Source of the DNA: G965216905 sp965216905
GTDB lineage: Bacteria > Actinomycetota > Acidimicrobiia > Spongiisociales > ZC4RG35
DNA length: 64,000 nucleotides
Assembly (NCBI GenBank): GCA_965216905.1
Contig: OZ244213.1
Coordinates: forward strand, 3,100,001 to 3,164,000
Direction: 5' to 3'
Below are positions 17,171 through 23,429 of this stretch, piece by piece; the stretch's first letter is position 1; each line of letters starts with the position of its first letter. The position numbers and the translations under genes are program-made. Under the pieces are notes generated by a model that made no database searches, had not been told where the DNA came from, and saw nothing but the letters and a program-made list of their open reading frames with translations.

Positions 17171-17265
17171 GACGCGATCGCGCCGATCAGCGAAACCGCC
17201 ACGGTCAGCACCATTCCCACGACCACCACCCAGACAACCACCTTCGTCATGCGTTGATCTCGCAT
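17167..17265 (-). CDS. 32-residue membrane peptide coupled to ttuB
   Basis: A short frame beginning 'MRDQRMTKVVVWVVVVG' with one strongly hydrophobic helix (about residues 8-31) and a stop that overlaps the ttuB GTG start as GTGA. 'GAGGAG' stands just before the ATG at 17265; a second ATG at 17250 is possible. The coupling, ribosome-binding site and clean transmembrane profile argue that it is translated. It may be a membrane anchor or simply a leader for the ttuB-ttuA-trmI operon. I do not recognise a family. Confidence 0.6.
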   Translation of the reverse strand: MRDQRMTKVVVWVVVVGMVLTVAVSLIGAIAS

Positions 17266-17335
17266 GGCTCCTCTACAGTCTCCCGTGTGCCGGGCCGCGG
17301 AAGGCCCGGCGACGGCTCGAATCGAGGAAACGGTA

Positions 17336-17608
17336 GTGGCGTTGCTGTCTTCTTTCTTGAAACCTCAGACCATCCGATCGCTCGGACTGACCCGGATGCT
17401 GCGCGGGGTGCGGACCGGCAACCAGCCGGCCCTGTACACCGGAGCCGCGCTGGCGCTGCTGGGGTGGTTGCGGAGCCGACCTCGGGGCGAACGTGAGCTC
17501 CTGACGCGGAAGGTCGTTCCCCTCGGTTCCATGGTCATCGTCCGGCACGCTCAGGACGGCTCGGAGCTTCCGACCGTCGAGGTCGTCGAGACCGACGAGG
17601 TCACTTGA
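17336..17608 (+). CDS. Small hypothetical membrane-associated protein
   Basis: A 90-residue protein starting at a GTG preceded by 'GAGGAAACG'; further upstream codons are less protein-like. It has a basic N-terminal half and one hydrophobic stretch ('PALYTGAALALLGWLRSR'), followed by a soluble tail 'LPTVEVVETDEVT'. It is transcribed divergently from the ttuB operon and its end overlaps the convergent 69-residue gene by 8 bp. I recognise no family; a peripheral or single-pass membrane role is likely. Confidence 0.6.
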   Translation: MALLSSFLKPQTIRSLGLTRMLRGVRTGNQPALYTGAALALLGWLRSRPRGERELLTRKVVPLGSMVIVRHAQDGSELPTVEVVETDEVT

Positions 17609-17810
17609 CGCGGTAGACCTCGACCACGGCCTTGCCCTTCCGCTTGCCCTTCCGCCGGCCGAGCAGGAAGGCCACGAGGATGAGGAGCAACACGGCCGCC
17701 CCGGCGGCAACGGCGGTGTTCTGCGCCGAGTCCTTCGTTTCGGAGACGGCGGCCTCGATCTCACGGGCTTTCGCCTCGATGTCTGCGCGCTGGGTGGTCG
17801 GCGGTCTCAT
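17601..17810 (-). CDS. Small single-pass membrane protein with basic tail
   Basis: A 69-residue protein with a helical N-terminal half ('IEAKAREIEAAVSETKDSAQ'), one membrane helix ('VAAGAAVLLLILVAFLLG') and a very basic C-terminus (RRKGKRKGK). The ATG at 17810 overlaps the stop of the upstream holin-like gene as ATGA, so the two are a coupled pair. The longer open frame upstream is a shadow. A partner of the holin-like protein or a membrane-organising role is possible; the function is unknown. Confidence 0.7.
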   Translation of the reverse strand: MRPPTTQRADIEAKAREIEAAVSETKDSAQNTAVAAGAAVLLLILVAFLLGRRKGKRKGKAVVEVYRVK

Positions 17811-18103
17811 GGCTTGCTCATCCTCCATGCGAAGAGTCCGGCGAGCGCGGCGCTGGCGACAACGGTCAAGCCCCGTGCCAAGACCAGCCACCACTCGCCG
17901 TCGGGCAACAACAGTTTCAGCAGGGCATAGATGCCGAGGCCGGCGAACAACGCCGCGAAGGCGAGCAGCAGACCGGCCGCCACTCCGAGCCCGGCGTGCC
18001 GTCCGAGCCGCTTGGCCGGCTCGACCGTCTCCTGGACGAGATAGTCCCGTGACATGGTCGCGAGCTCGGAGACGAGCTGTGGGATTTCCTGGCCGGATGG
18101 CAT
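17807..18103 (-). CDS. Holin-X-like (phage_holin_3_6 type) membrane protein
   Basis: A 98-residue protein with an N-terminal amphipathic region ('PQLVSELATMSRDYLVQETV') and two membrane helices, the first 'GVAAGLLLAFAALFAGLGIY' and the second around 'LARGLTVVASAALAGLFAW'. This is the pattern of the putative actinobacterial Holin-X family, which is widespread in chromosomes and not necessarily phage-derived. It is coupled to the small basic membrane protein downstream. There are no lysis genes nearby, so lysis is unlikely. Confidence 0.7.
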   Translation of the reverse strand: MPSGQEIPQLVSELATMSRDYLVQETVEPAKRLGRHAGLGVAAGLLLAFAALFAGLGIYALLKLLLPDGEWWLVLARGLTVVASAALAGLFAWRMSKP

Positions 18104-18151
18104 CGGATCACCCTAGCTCCGCTGGGGGAACGATCGGGGATCGGACGAAGG

Positions 18152-18177
18152 CTCGCCCTCCGAAGCCGGAGGGCGAG
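18152..18177. other. Perfect 11-bp hairpin in a divergent intergenic region
   Basis: CTCGCCCTCCG at 18152-18162 and its exact reverse complement at 18167-18177 flank a 4-base loop. It lies between the divergently transcribed holin-like gene and the MFS gene, where a terminator is not expected. It could be an operator, a 5' leader structure or a remnant. Confidence 0.45.
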
Positions 18178-18224
18178 GCGCGTCGGGGTATGCTCACGAC
18201 GCCTGGGGCGGCAAAGGGGTTGAT

Positions 18225-19484
18225 GTGACGACAACGCAGCATGCCGTCGCCGGCACGCGCCTGGGGCGCCAGTTCCACCTCCTGTGGTTCGGCCAGGCGA
18301 TCAGCCAGCTCGGGGACTACCTCCCGTATGTCTCGTTGCCGCTGTTCGTCGCCTACCTGTCCGACGGAACGTTCGATCTGGCACTGGTCTACAGCCTCGA
18401 GACGCTGCCTGCCCTGATCGTGGGGCTGGCCGGTGGAGTGTTGATCGACCGACTCCGCCTCCGCTCGACGATGATCGTCACCGACCTCCTCCGAGCGGCG
18501 GCGTTCGGGTACCTCGCCTTCATGGCGAGCGATCCTGCTCCGGAGGGCAGCGGGCAGGGCCTGATGGCGGTCTTCGCCGTCGCGTTCGCGGCCGGGACGT
18601 TCGCCTCTTTCTTCAACGGTGCGTTGTACTCCGCGGTACCCCGGCTGGTAGCGGCTGACCGCCTCGCCGATGCCAACGCCCGATTGGCCGCCACCCAGGG
18701 GCTGGCCAACGTGGTCGGCCCCGGTCTGGCCGGGGTCCTCGTCGCGGCCGCCGGGTTCTGGCCCACCTTCATGATCAACTCGGCCACCTTCCTCGTTTCG
18801 GCGATCACGTTGGCCTTCGTGCGGGGCATTGGTGAGAGGGCGGCCGATCAGACCACCGATGGCGCGGCCGGTGGCATGCTCGAGGGTCTGCGCCATCTGT
18901 GGCGGGAAAGGAGGATCCGCTACGCCACACTTGCGACCGCCGGCGCCCACATCGTGCTGGGCTTCTTCGAAGCCACGCTCGTTCTGATCGCCGACGATCT
19001 CGGCGCGGTGACCGATCAGCAGAAGGGATTTCTCTACGCCACCTTCGGTGCAGGGGCGATCGTCGGCTCGGTGGTCATTCCGACCGTCAGCCGGCGGATC
19101 GGCCTCGGGAAGACCCTGGTGTCGGGGGTGGCCGCCACCGGCGTGCTCATCCTCGGCTTCGTGAACCTGCCCTTCGGGTTGGCCGGACTGTTCGCGCTGT
19201 TCAGTGCGATGATTGCATTCCAAGCGATCAACATCTCGTTCGTGACCATCCGGCAGATCTTCTCGCCGACGCCCATCCTGGGACGCGTGATCACCGCCTC
19301 GCGGGCCGTGGCGTGGTCGACCCTTCCCATCGGAGCGCTCATCGGTGCCCTGGCCAGCGACCGCGTCGGGTTCCAGCCGATCTACCGGTCCGCTCCCCTC
19401 CTGCTGGTGGTGCTCGCCGGCTTCCTGCTGACCACCATTCTGTGGAGCGACACCTACGCCCCGCCCGCCATCGACGAAGGATGA
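18225..19484 (+). CDS. Major facilitator superfamily transporter
   Basis: A 419-residue permease with about 12 membrane helices. 'FHLLWFGQAISQLGDYLPYV' is the usual first helix, and 'GGVLIDRLRLRSTMIVTDLL' is the loop 2-3 signature (G-x3-D-R-x2-R). It resembles MFS exporters of the enterobactin-exporter/MFS_3 type, often drug or siderophore exporters. The GTG start follows 'AAGGGG'. The substrate cannot be determined. It is the last ordinary gene before the toxin-antitoxin island, and a repeat copy begins 22 bp after its stop. Confidence 0.85.
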   Translation: MTTTQHAVAGTRLGRQFHLLWFGQAISQLGDYLPYVSLPLFVAYLSDGTFDLALVYSLETLPALIVGLAGGVLIDRLRLRSTMIVTDLLRAAAFGYLAFMASDPAPEGSGQGLMAVFAVAFAAGTFASFFNGALYSAVPRLVAADRLADANARLAATQGLANVVGPGLAGVLVAAAGFWPTFMINSATFLVSAITLAFVRGIGERAADQTTDGAAGGMLEGLRHLWRERRIRYATLATAGAHIVLGFFEATLVLIADDLGAVTDQQKGFLYATFGAGAIVGSVVIPTVSRRIGLGKTLVSGVAATGVLILGFVNLPFGLAGLFALFSAMIAFQAINISFVTIRQIFSPTPILGRVITASRAVAWSTLPIGALIGALASDRVGFQPIYRSAPLLLVVLAGFLLTTILWSDTYAPPAIDEG

Positions 19485-19506
19485 GACGGCCGCCCAGTAG
19501 GGCGCG

Positions 19507-19554
19507 CACTCGGCGGAATGCTCGTTCGGGTACCCGATTTGGAGATCGGCATGG
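19507..19554 (+). repeat. Island repeat R0 (right part)
   Basis: This copy of the degenerate island repeat shares ATGCTCGTTC with R2 and CCCGATTTG plus GATCGGC with R1. It lies 22 bp downstream of the MFS stop codon and 49 bp before the first antitoxin. The left third is missing or too diverged to recognise. Confidence 0.65.
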
Positions 19555-19576
19555 CTGGCCAAGCCTCTTCCACTGC

Positions 19577-19594
19577 CGTATCACGCGTGATACG
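19577..19594. promoter_or_regulatory. 18-bp palindromic operator of the first toxin-antitoxin module
   Basis: CGTATCACGCGTGATACG is a perfect palindrome ending 9 bases before the antitoxin ATG. It overlaps a probable -10 hexamer (TACGCT, 19591-19596). A transcript from it would start at or next to the ATG, so the mRNA may be leaderless. Binding by the antitoxin, alone or with toxin, would block transcription, as in other Phd/VapB systems. Confidence 0.7.
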
Positions 19595-19602
19595 CTACGG
19601 GC

Positions 19603-19839
19603 ATGCCCGAAGTCTCGATCCGCGAACTCCGCAACCACGGCGGCGACGTAGTCGACCGCGCCGCCAAAGGCGAGCGGCTCACGATCACCCGCTCCGGAAA
19701 GCCCGTCGCTGAGCTGCGACCACTTGGCCGGGAACCCATGCCGCTCGAGATGATCATTGCCCGACGCCGGCAATTTCCGGCCGTCAACCCTGACCAGGTG
19801 CGCCACGACCTCGACCAGGTCTTCGACCCCGCTCTCTGA
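19603..19839 (+). CDS. Antitoxin, Phd/YefM type, of VapBC-like module 1
   Basis: A 78-residue antitoxin whose N-terminus 'VSIRELRNHGGDVVDRAAKG' followed by 'LTITRSGKPVAELRPL' is the Phd/YefM DNA-binding fold. The C-terminal tail (about residues 50-78, with 'RRQFPAVNPDQVRHDL') would wrap and inhibit the toxin. An 18-bp palindrome overlaps its promoter. The toxin gene begins 3 bp after its stop. The pair is expected to be autoregulated. Confidence 0.9.
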   Translation: MPEVSIRELRNHGGDVVDRAAKGERLTITRSGKPVAELRPLGREPMPLEMIIARRRQFPAVNPDQVRHDLDQVFDPAL

Positions 19840-19842
19840 TCA

Positions 19843-20250
19843 ATGCCGCGCGGGATCCTCGACACGAGCACGCTCACCCTGCTCGGTCGGCTGCACGCCA
19901 CCGATCCGCTCCCTGCCGAGCCGCTGATCACCACGATCACCCTGGCCGAACTCTCGGTAGGCCCACTTGTGGCATCGACCGACGAGGAACGGTCCGCCCG
20001 GCAAGCGCACCTCCAGCAAGCCGAAGCCGATTTCGACCCGCTGCCGTTCGACGCGGCCGCAGCCCGCAGCTTCGGTAGGGTCGCTGCTGGTCTGCGAAAA
20101 GCAGGTCGCAAACCGGCGGCGCGAACCTACGACGCCATGATCGCCGCCGTCGCCATCTCCAACGATCTCCCCCTCCACACCTGCAACCCCCGAGACTTCA
20201 CCGGGATCGACGGACTCTCGGTGGTCGCCGTCCCTCACCCAGACCACTGA
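19843..20250 (+). CDS. vapC: VapC toxin, PIN-domain ribonuclease, module 1
   Basis: A 135-residue PIN-domain nuclease that, when freed from antitoxin, cleaves RNA (often tRNA or rRNA) and halts growth. Acidic active-site residues are D7 ('ILDTST'), E36 ('LAELSVG'), D97 ('TYDAMIAA') and D118 ('NPRDF'). It begins 3 bp after the antitoxin stop. All four acidic positions are intact, so it is probably active. A repeat copy (R1) starts 20 bp after its stop. Confidence 0.92.
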   Translation: MPRGILDTSTLTLLGRLHATDPLPAEPLITTITLAELSVGPLVASTDEERSARQAHLQQAEADFDPLPFDAAAARSFGRVAAGLRKAGRKPAARTYDAMIAAVAISNDLPLHTCNPRDFTGIDGLSVVAVPHPDH

Positions 20251-20269
20251 CCGGCGACACCGCCCTCGC

Positions 20270-20341
20270 GGAAGTGCCGCTCGGCGCTATTCGGCGATGT
20301 GGGCGATCTGGCCCGAGCTCCCGATTTGCTGATCGGCGTGT
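20270..20341 (+). repeat. Island repeat R1 (full length)
   Basis: A copy of about 72 bp beginning GGAAGTGCCGCTCGG. It shares TCGGCGCTATTCGG with R3, GATCGGCGTG with R2 and CCCGATTTG with R0. An internal GCTCGG/CCGAGC inverted repeat could form a stem. It lies 20 bp after the module 1 toxin stop. Confidence 0.75.
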
Positions 20342-20470
20342 CGTTCGAAGACCCAGTGGCTTGGCTGGACTCGCCTCCTGCTCCGATCCGCGCAACTAGC
20401 CGCCTCGATCCTCCGGTGGGACAGACGCGGCCTGCTCACCATGTCGGCGCACTCCAGCAGACCGAGCGCG
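20342..20470. other. Gene-free spacer between two repeat copies
   Basis: About 130 bases between R1 and R1' with no convincing ORF, ribosome-binding site or RNA structure. Because the other repeat-to-repeat intervals contain a gene pair, this may be the scar of a lost cassette. Otherwise I see nothing in it. Confidence 0.4.
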
Positions 20471-20537
20471 TAACTGCCGATCTCGAGCACTGCTGGGAAT
20501 GGGCGTTCGTGCGCCCGACTTGGTGTGCTCGGCGGGC
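20471..20537 (+). repeat. Island repeat R1' (diverged copy)
   Basis: A more diverged copy carrying TGCCGATC, GGGCGTTC, CCCGACTTG and CTCGGCGGG in the same order and spacing as R1-R3. It precedes the second antitoxin by about 50 bp. Confidence 0.55.
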
Positions 20538-20574
20538 CCACGCAAGGGCTTAGATAGACGCGCTGTCGCTGATA

Positions 20575-20580
20575 TATACT
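20575..20580 (+). promoter_or_regulatory. -10 element giving a leaderless vapB transcript
   Basis: TATACT ends 7 bases before the ATG at 20588. A start site 6-8 bases downstream would fall on or next to the ATG, and no ribosome-binding site is present, which fits leaderless translation. Confidence 0.5.
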
Positions 20581-20587
20581 GTTCGGC

Positions 20588-20782
20588 ATGGGCAAGCACC
20601 TAGTCGATATCGACGAGAAGGCGCTGAGCGCAGCTCGTGCCGAGCTAGGCACAGCCACGATCAAAGACACGGTCAACGAGGCGCTGCGTATGGCCGCAGC
20701 AGGCAGGGACCCCCGCGTCACCAAAGCGATTGACGTGCTCGCCAAGGCCGATCTCGTCGACCGGGCCGAGGCATGGCGGTAG
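20588..20782 (+). CDS. vapB: VapB-type antitoxin, module 2
   Basis: A 64-residue antitoxin of the actinobacterial VapB/DUF2191 type. 'KHLVDIDEKALSAARAELG' followed by 'TIKDTVNEALRMAAAG' forms a ribbon-helix-helix DNA-binding region. The short C-terminus 'ADLVDRAEAWR' would bind the toxin. It overlaps the toxin gene by 10 bp. A TATACT -10 immediately upstream implies a leaderless message. Confidence 0.9.
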   Translation: MGKHLVDIDEKALSAARAELGTATIKDTVNEALRMAAAGRDPRVTKAIDVLAKADLVDRAEAWR

Positions 20783-21186
20783 GCCATCTCCTCGACACGA
20801 GTGTGCTGACCCGGCTCGGTGCACCTTCGGTAAGGGCTGCTGTCGAACCGCTGGCTGCGATCGGGCGAGCCGCCCGCGCTGGGATCAGCGACCTCGAGAT
20901 CGGATACTCAGCCCGCAACGCTGCCGAGTGGGACGAACTCGTCGGCGCCCTCGACGCCTTCGAGTTGGTCGAAACCACCGCGGAGCACATCCAGCGGGCC
21001 CGCCAAGTGCAACGCATGCTCGCCGCCATCAGCCAACGCGGCCGCAAGGTCCCCGACCTCCTCGTGGCCGCCGCTGCCGAACAAGCCGGCTACACAGTGC
21101 TGCACTACGACGCCGACTTCGACTCGATCGCCTCAGTCACCGGACAACCCTGCCAATGGGTCGTACAGCCCGGCACTGTCGATTAG
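20773..21186 (+). CDS. vapC: VapC toxin, PIN-domain ribonuclease, module 2
   Basis: A 137-residue PIN nuclease with acidic residues D8 ('LLDTSVL'), E42 ('DLEIGY'), D95 ('VPDLLVAA') and D113 to D117 ('YDADFD'), all intact. It overlaps vapB by 10 bp, the usual arrangement for production of antitoxin before toxin. Its sequence is clearly different from the module 1 and 3 toxins, so the three modules did not arise by recent tandem duplication. Repeat R2 starts 15 bp after its stop. Confidence 0.93.
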   Translation: MAVGHLLDTSVLTRLGAPSVRAAVEPLAAIGRAARAGISDLEIGYSARNAAEWDELVGALDAFELVETTAEHIQRARQVQRMLAAISQRGRKVPDLLVAAAAEQAGYTVLHYDADFDSIASVTGQPCQWVVQPGTVD

Positions 21187-21201
21187 CTGCCACACCGCAC
21201 T

Positions 21202-21269
21202 CGGAAGTGCCGATCCCGCTCACTTGGGGCGATGCTCGTTCCTGCTCGGGATCGGTCGATCGGCGTGGG
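21202..21269 (+). repeat. Island repeat R2 (full length)
   Basis: A copy beginning CGGAAGTGCCGATCCC. CCGATCCC near the left end is complementary to GGGATCGG in the right half, giving an 8-bp potential stem. It shares ATGCTCGTTC with R0, GATCGGCGTG with R1 and CTCGGGATCGGT with R4. It starts 15 bp after the module 2 toxin stop. Confidence 0.75.
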
Positions 21270-21323
21270 TTACACCATGGCGACTATGTAGTTAGTGTCA
21301 CAGCAGTAATGTATGGTGGCGAC

Positions 21324-21554
21324 ATGAAGACGATCACGATCACCATTCCCGACGAGCTCGATGCAGAGGCCGCCGCTGAGGCCAAACGGCTCGGCATCTC
21401 GAAATCCGAGCTGATCCGCCGCGGCCTCAACGCACTCCTTCCCGATCACGGTATCGAGGCGGAGGACGATCCATGGCGTGGGCTTGCCGGTTTCGCTGCC
21501 GGTGACACGACGGCGGAACCAGGTGAGATCGACCGGGTCGTCTACGACGCGTGA
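21324..21554 (+). CDS. Ribbon-helix-helix antitoxin, module 3
   Basis: A 76-residue antitoxin with a CopG/MetJ-type start 'MKTITITIPDELDAEAAAEA' and 'LGISKSELIRRGLNALL', a ribbon-helix-helix DNA-binding domain. The rest ('WRGLAGFAAGDTTAEPGEID') is the toxin-binding tail. The ATG at 21324 is chosen because 'GGTGG' precedes it; an in-frame ATG at 21309 would add five residues. Its stop overlaps the toxin GTG start as GTGA. Confidence 0.88.
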   Translation: MKTITITIPDELDAEAAAEAKRLGISKSELIRRGLNALLPDHGIEAEDDPWRGLAGFAAGDTTAEPGEIDRVVYDA

Positions 21555-21961
21555 AGTTCGCCGACACCAGCTGGTGGGTCGCATGGTCGCTACCCGGTGA
21601 CGGTCGCCACGCAGACGCGTTGGCGCTACTGGACCACCTCGGCGCTGCCGAGCAGGTGCTGACCACAAACCTCATCGTGGGCGAGACCTGGACGTTCCTT
21701 CGCCGCACAGATGGTCACCCCACGGCCCTCGCTTTCCTCGACCGGGTTCACCTTCTCGGCGGGCAAGCCAAGCTCACCGTGCACCGAGTGACTGCCGGGC
21801 AAGAAGAAAAGGCATGGGGATGGCTACGAAAGCACGACGAACGTGCATACTCGTTCGTCGATGCCACCAGCTTTCAAGTGATGCGCGACCGGCGCCTCCG
21901 AGAAGCGCTCGCGTTCGACCAAGACTTCGCAGCCGCGGGCTTCCTCGAACTCCGGCCGTAA
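21551..21961 (+). CDS. vapC: VapC toxin, PIN-domain ribonuclease, module 3
   Basis: A 136-residue PIN nuclease beginning 'MKFADTSWWVAWSLPGDGRH' (D5), with E45 ('VGETWTFL'), the third acidic residue in 'SFVDATSF' and the fourth in 'FDQDFAAAGF'. It starts with GTG overlapping the antitoxin stop. The pair resembles RHH-VapC modules common in actinobacteria. Repeat R3 begins 7 bp after its stop. Confidence 0.92.
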   Translation: MKFADTSWWVAWSLPGDGRHADALALLDHLGAAEQVLTTNLIVGETWTFLRRTDGHPTALAFLDRVHLLGGQAKLTVHRVTAGQEEKAWGWLRKHDERAYSFVDATSFQVMRDRRLREALAFDQDFAAAGFLELRP

Positions 21962-21967
21962 CCGATT

Positions 21968-22035
21968 CGGGAAGTGCCGATCGGCGCTATTCGGGGTTGT
22001 GGGTGTTCTCATTCAGGATCGGGCGATCGGTGCGG
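21968..22035 (+). repeat. Island repeat R3 (full length)
   Basis: A copy beginning CGGGAAGTGCCGATCGGC. It shares TCGGCGCTATTCGG with R1 and contains the palindrome GCCGATCGGC. It lies 7 bp after the module 3 toxin stop and 164 bp beyond the stop of the convergent VOC gene. Confidence 0.75.
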
Positions 22036-22198
22036 TAGCGCACGCCAGGTGCGAAATCCGTGTCGCGTCACGCCCTCAGATCAGAGCGCAAAGCAGGCTT
22101 ACAGCCTTTGAGATGCTCCTCGCTGCCGAGATACGCCAGAGTGGCCCCTGACATCGTGGCGAGAAGCCGCCGAGCGTAGAGTTCAGAGGCGTGGAAGC

Positions 22199-23374
22199 TC
22201 AGGCCTTGCTGACGATGATCATTTCGTTGCCCTCGGGGTCGGCGACCCGCCAGCGATCCTCCGACTCGGCAAGGAGCTGGCCACCGGCTGCGACGGTTGT
22301 GGCGAGGCGCGTCTGTGCGAGCTCCGGCGGCACTGCGAGCTCGAAGTGGATGCGGTTGCGCTGCCCGCGGCGACCGGTTTCCGAAGCGTCGAGCTCTTGG
22401 AACACCAGCACCGGGTTGAGCCGCCGCGGATCCATGATGTCGGTAACCCCGGCACGCCGGTCGTTGGTGTAGCCAAGTGCGGCGACCCAGAACGCCCGGA
22501 CTGAGGCGACGTCGGCAGCGTCCATGAAGAGCTGAACGAAGCGCGCCAACCCCGGATCCGCCGTGGCGCCGAGCTGGCGGGCGACGGTCTGGACATTCGC
22601 AGCGAGATCGTTGAAGTCGAGATCGAGACCGTGGGCGTCGTGATCTGACTGGTCCTTGCCACTGTCGATGATCACGAGCCCGGGGCGCAGGTCGACCAGC
22701 AGCGGGAAGCCCGTGGCGTCGGACAAGGCTGCAACTGCGGCGATCAGGTCACGCTGCTGCTTCGGCGAGGTGGTGTTGTAGCACACCATCGCGCTGAACA
22801 CCGCCTGCCAGTCGGCTGTCCCGATCCGCTCGCCGAGCACCTCGCCCGGCACCAGGTCGACCTCGTTGCCGTCGGGATCGGAGTGACAGACCCCGTACGG
22901 TCCGGTTCCCTCACCAAGGCTCAGCTGTTCAATCGCCGAGGCCGGCCGCACTACATCGAGGTGGATACGGTTTCGCAGCGGCCGCCGCTCCGTCGACTCC
23001 CGGATCCGAATCGGCGCATCTCGTCGCAATGGATCCACCAAACCGCCATCCTCCGCAGGTTTGTAGTCGAGCACACGCTGCCAGAACCGACTCACCCCGA
23101 TCGGGTTTGCGGACTCGAACACGACGCTCAATTGCTGCAACACGGCAGGGTTTGCGGCCAGACCGAGATCCTGCGCAGCCGTCGACACCGCGTCGGCGTG
23201 CTCGTGTGAGTCGAGCCGCACCCGCATGCCCGATGGGCGCAGCTCGACCATGATCTCGTACGACAACTCCACTATGCGCCCCGCCAGCGCCGCGCCCTCG
23301 ATCAGCGACGGCGTGTCGAACCACGCCGTCGCAACACCATCCACCACCCGCCAATCCGGCCCGATCGTTGTCAT
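22199..23374 (-). CDS. Duplicated dehydratase-like/VOC (glyoxalase-fold) fusion protein
   Basis: A protein of about 391 residues with two similar halves. Each half starts with a segment like pterin-4a-carbinolamine dehydratase ('WRVVDGVATAWFDTPSLIEG...', ending 'VRLDSHEHADAVSTAA'). Each ends with a VOC domain carrying 'NRIHLDVVRP...DPDGNEVDLV' in the first half and 'NRIHFELAVP...DPEGNEMIIV' in the second. VOC domains bind metal and act as lyases, dioxygenases or resistance proteins. I use the ATG at 23374, because an upstream ATG at 23395 lies inside repeat R4. It is bracketed by R3 and R4, on the strand opposite to the toxin modules. The substrate is unknown. Confidence 0.8.
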   Translation of the reverse strand: MTTIGPDWRVVDGVATAWFDTPSLIEGAALAGRIVELSYEIMVELRPSGMRVRLDSHEHADAVSTAAQDLGLAANPAVLQQLSVVFESANPIGVSRFWQRVLDYKPAEDGGLVDPLRRDAPIRIRESTERRPLRNRIHLDVVRPASAIEQLSLGEGTGPYGVCHSDPDGNEVDLVPGEVLGERIGTADWQAVFSAMVCYNTTSPKQQRDLIAAVAALSDATGFPLLVDLRPGLVIIDSGKDQSDHDAHGLDLDFNDLAANVQTVARQLGATADPGLARFVQLFMDAADVASVRAFWVAALGYTNDRRAGVTDIMDPRRLNPVLVFQELDASETGRRGQRNRIHFELAVPPELAQTRLATTVAAGGQLLAESEDRWRVADPEGNEMIIVSKA

Positions 23375-23392
23375 GCCCGGCAACCTAGCGCC

Positions 23393-23418
23393 CATCCTCG
23401 GGATCGGTTGATAGGGTG
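23393..23418 (+). repeat. Island repeat R4 (right end only)
   Basis: CTCGGGATCGGT is identical to the corresponding part of R2, and GAT-GG-GTG follows at matching positions. The copy is truncated on its left. It lies just upstream of the VOC gene start. Confidence 0.5.
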
Positions 23419-23429
23419 CCGCCAGGGCT

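Noticed and set aside
19507..22035. Island repeats as integron attC sites
   Set aside because: I could not find the paired RYYYAAC and GTTRRRY core sites at the ends of the copies, and there is no integron integrase in the window.
22068..22193. Possible 28-residue or longer minus-strand ORF between R3 and the VOC gene
   Set aside because: The frame continues into the VOC gene without a clear start or ribosome-binding site; too short and unsupported to call.
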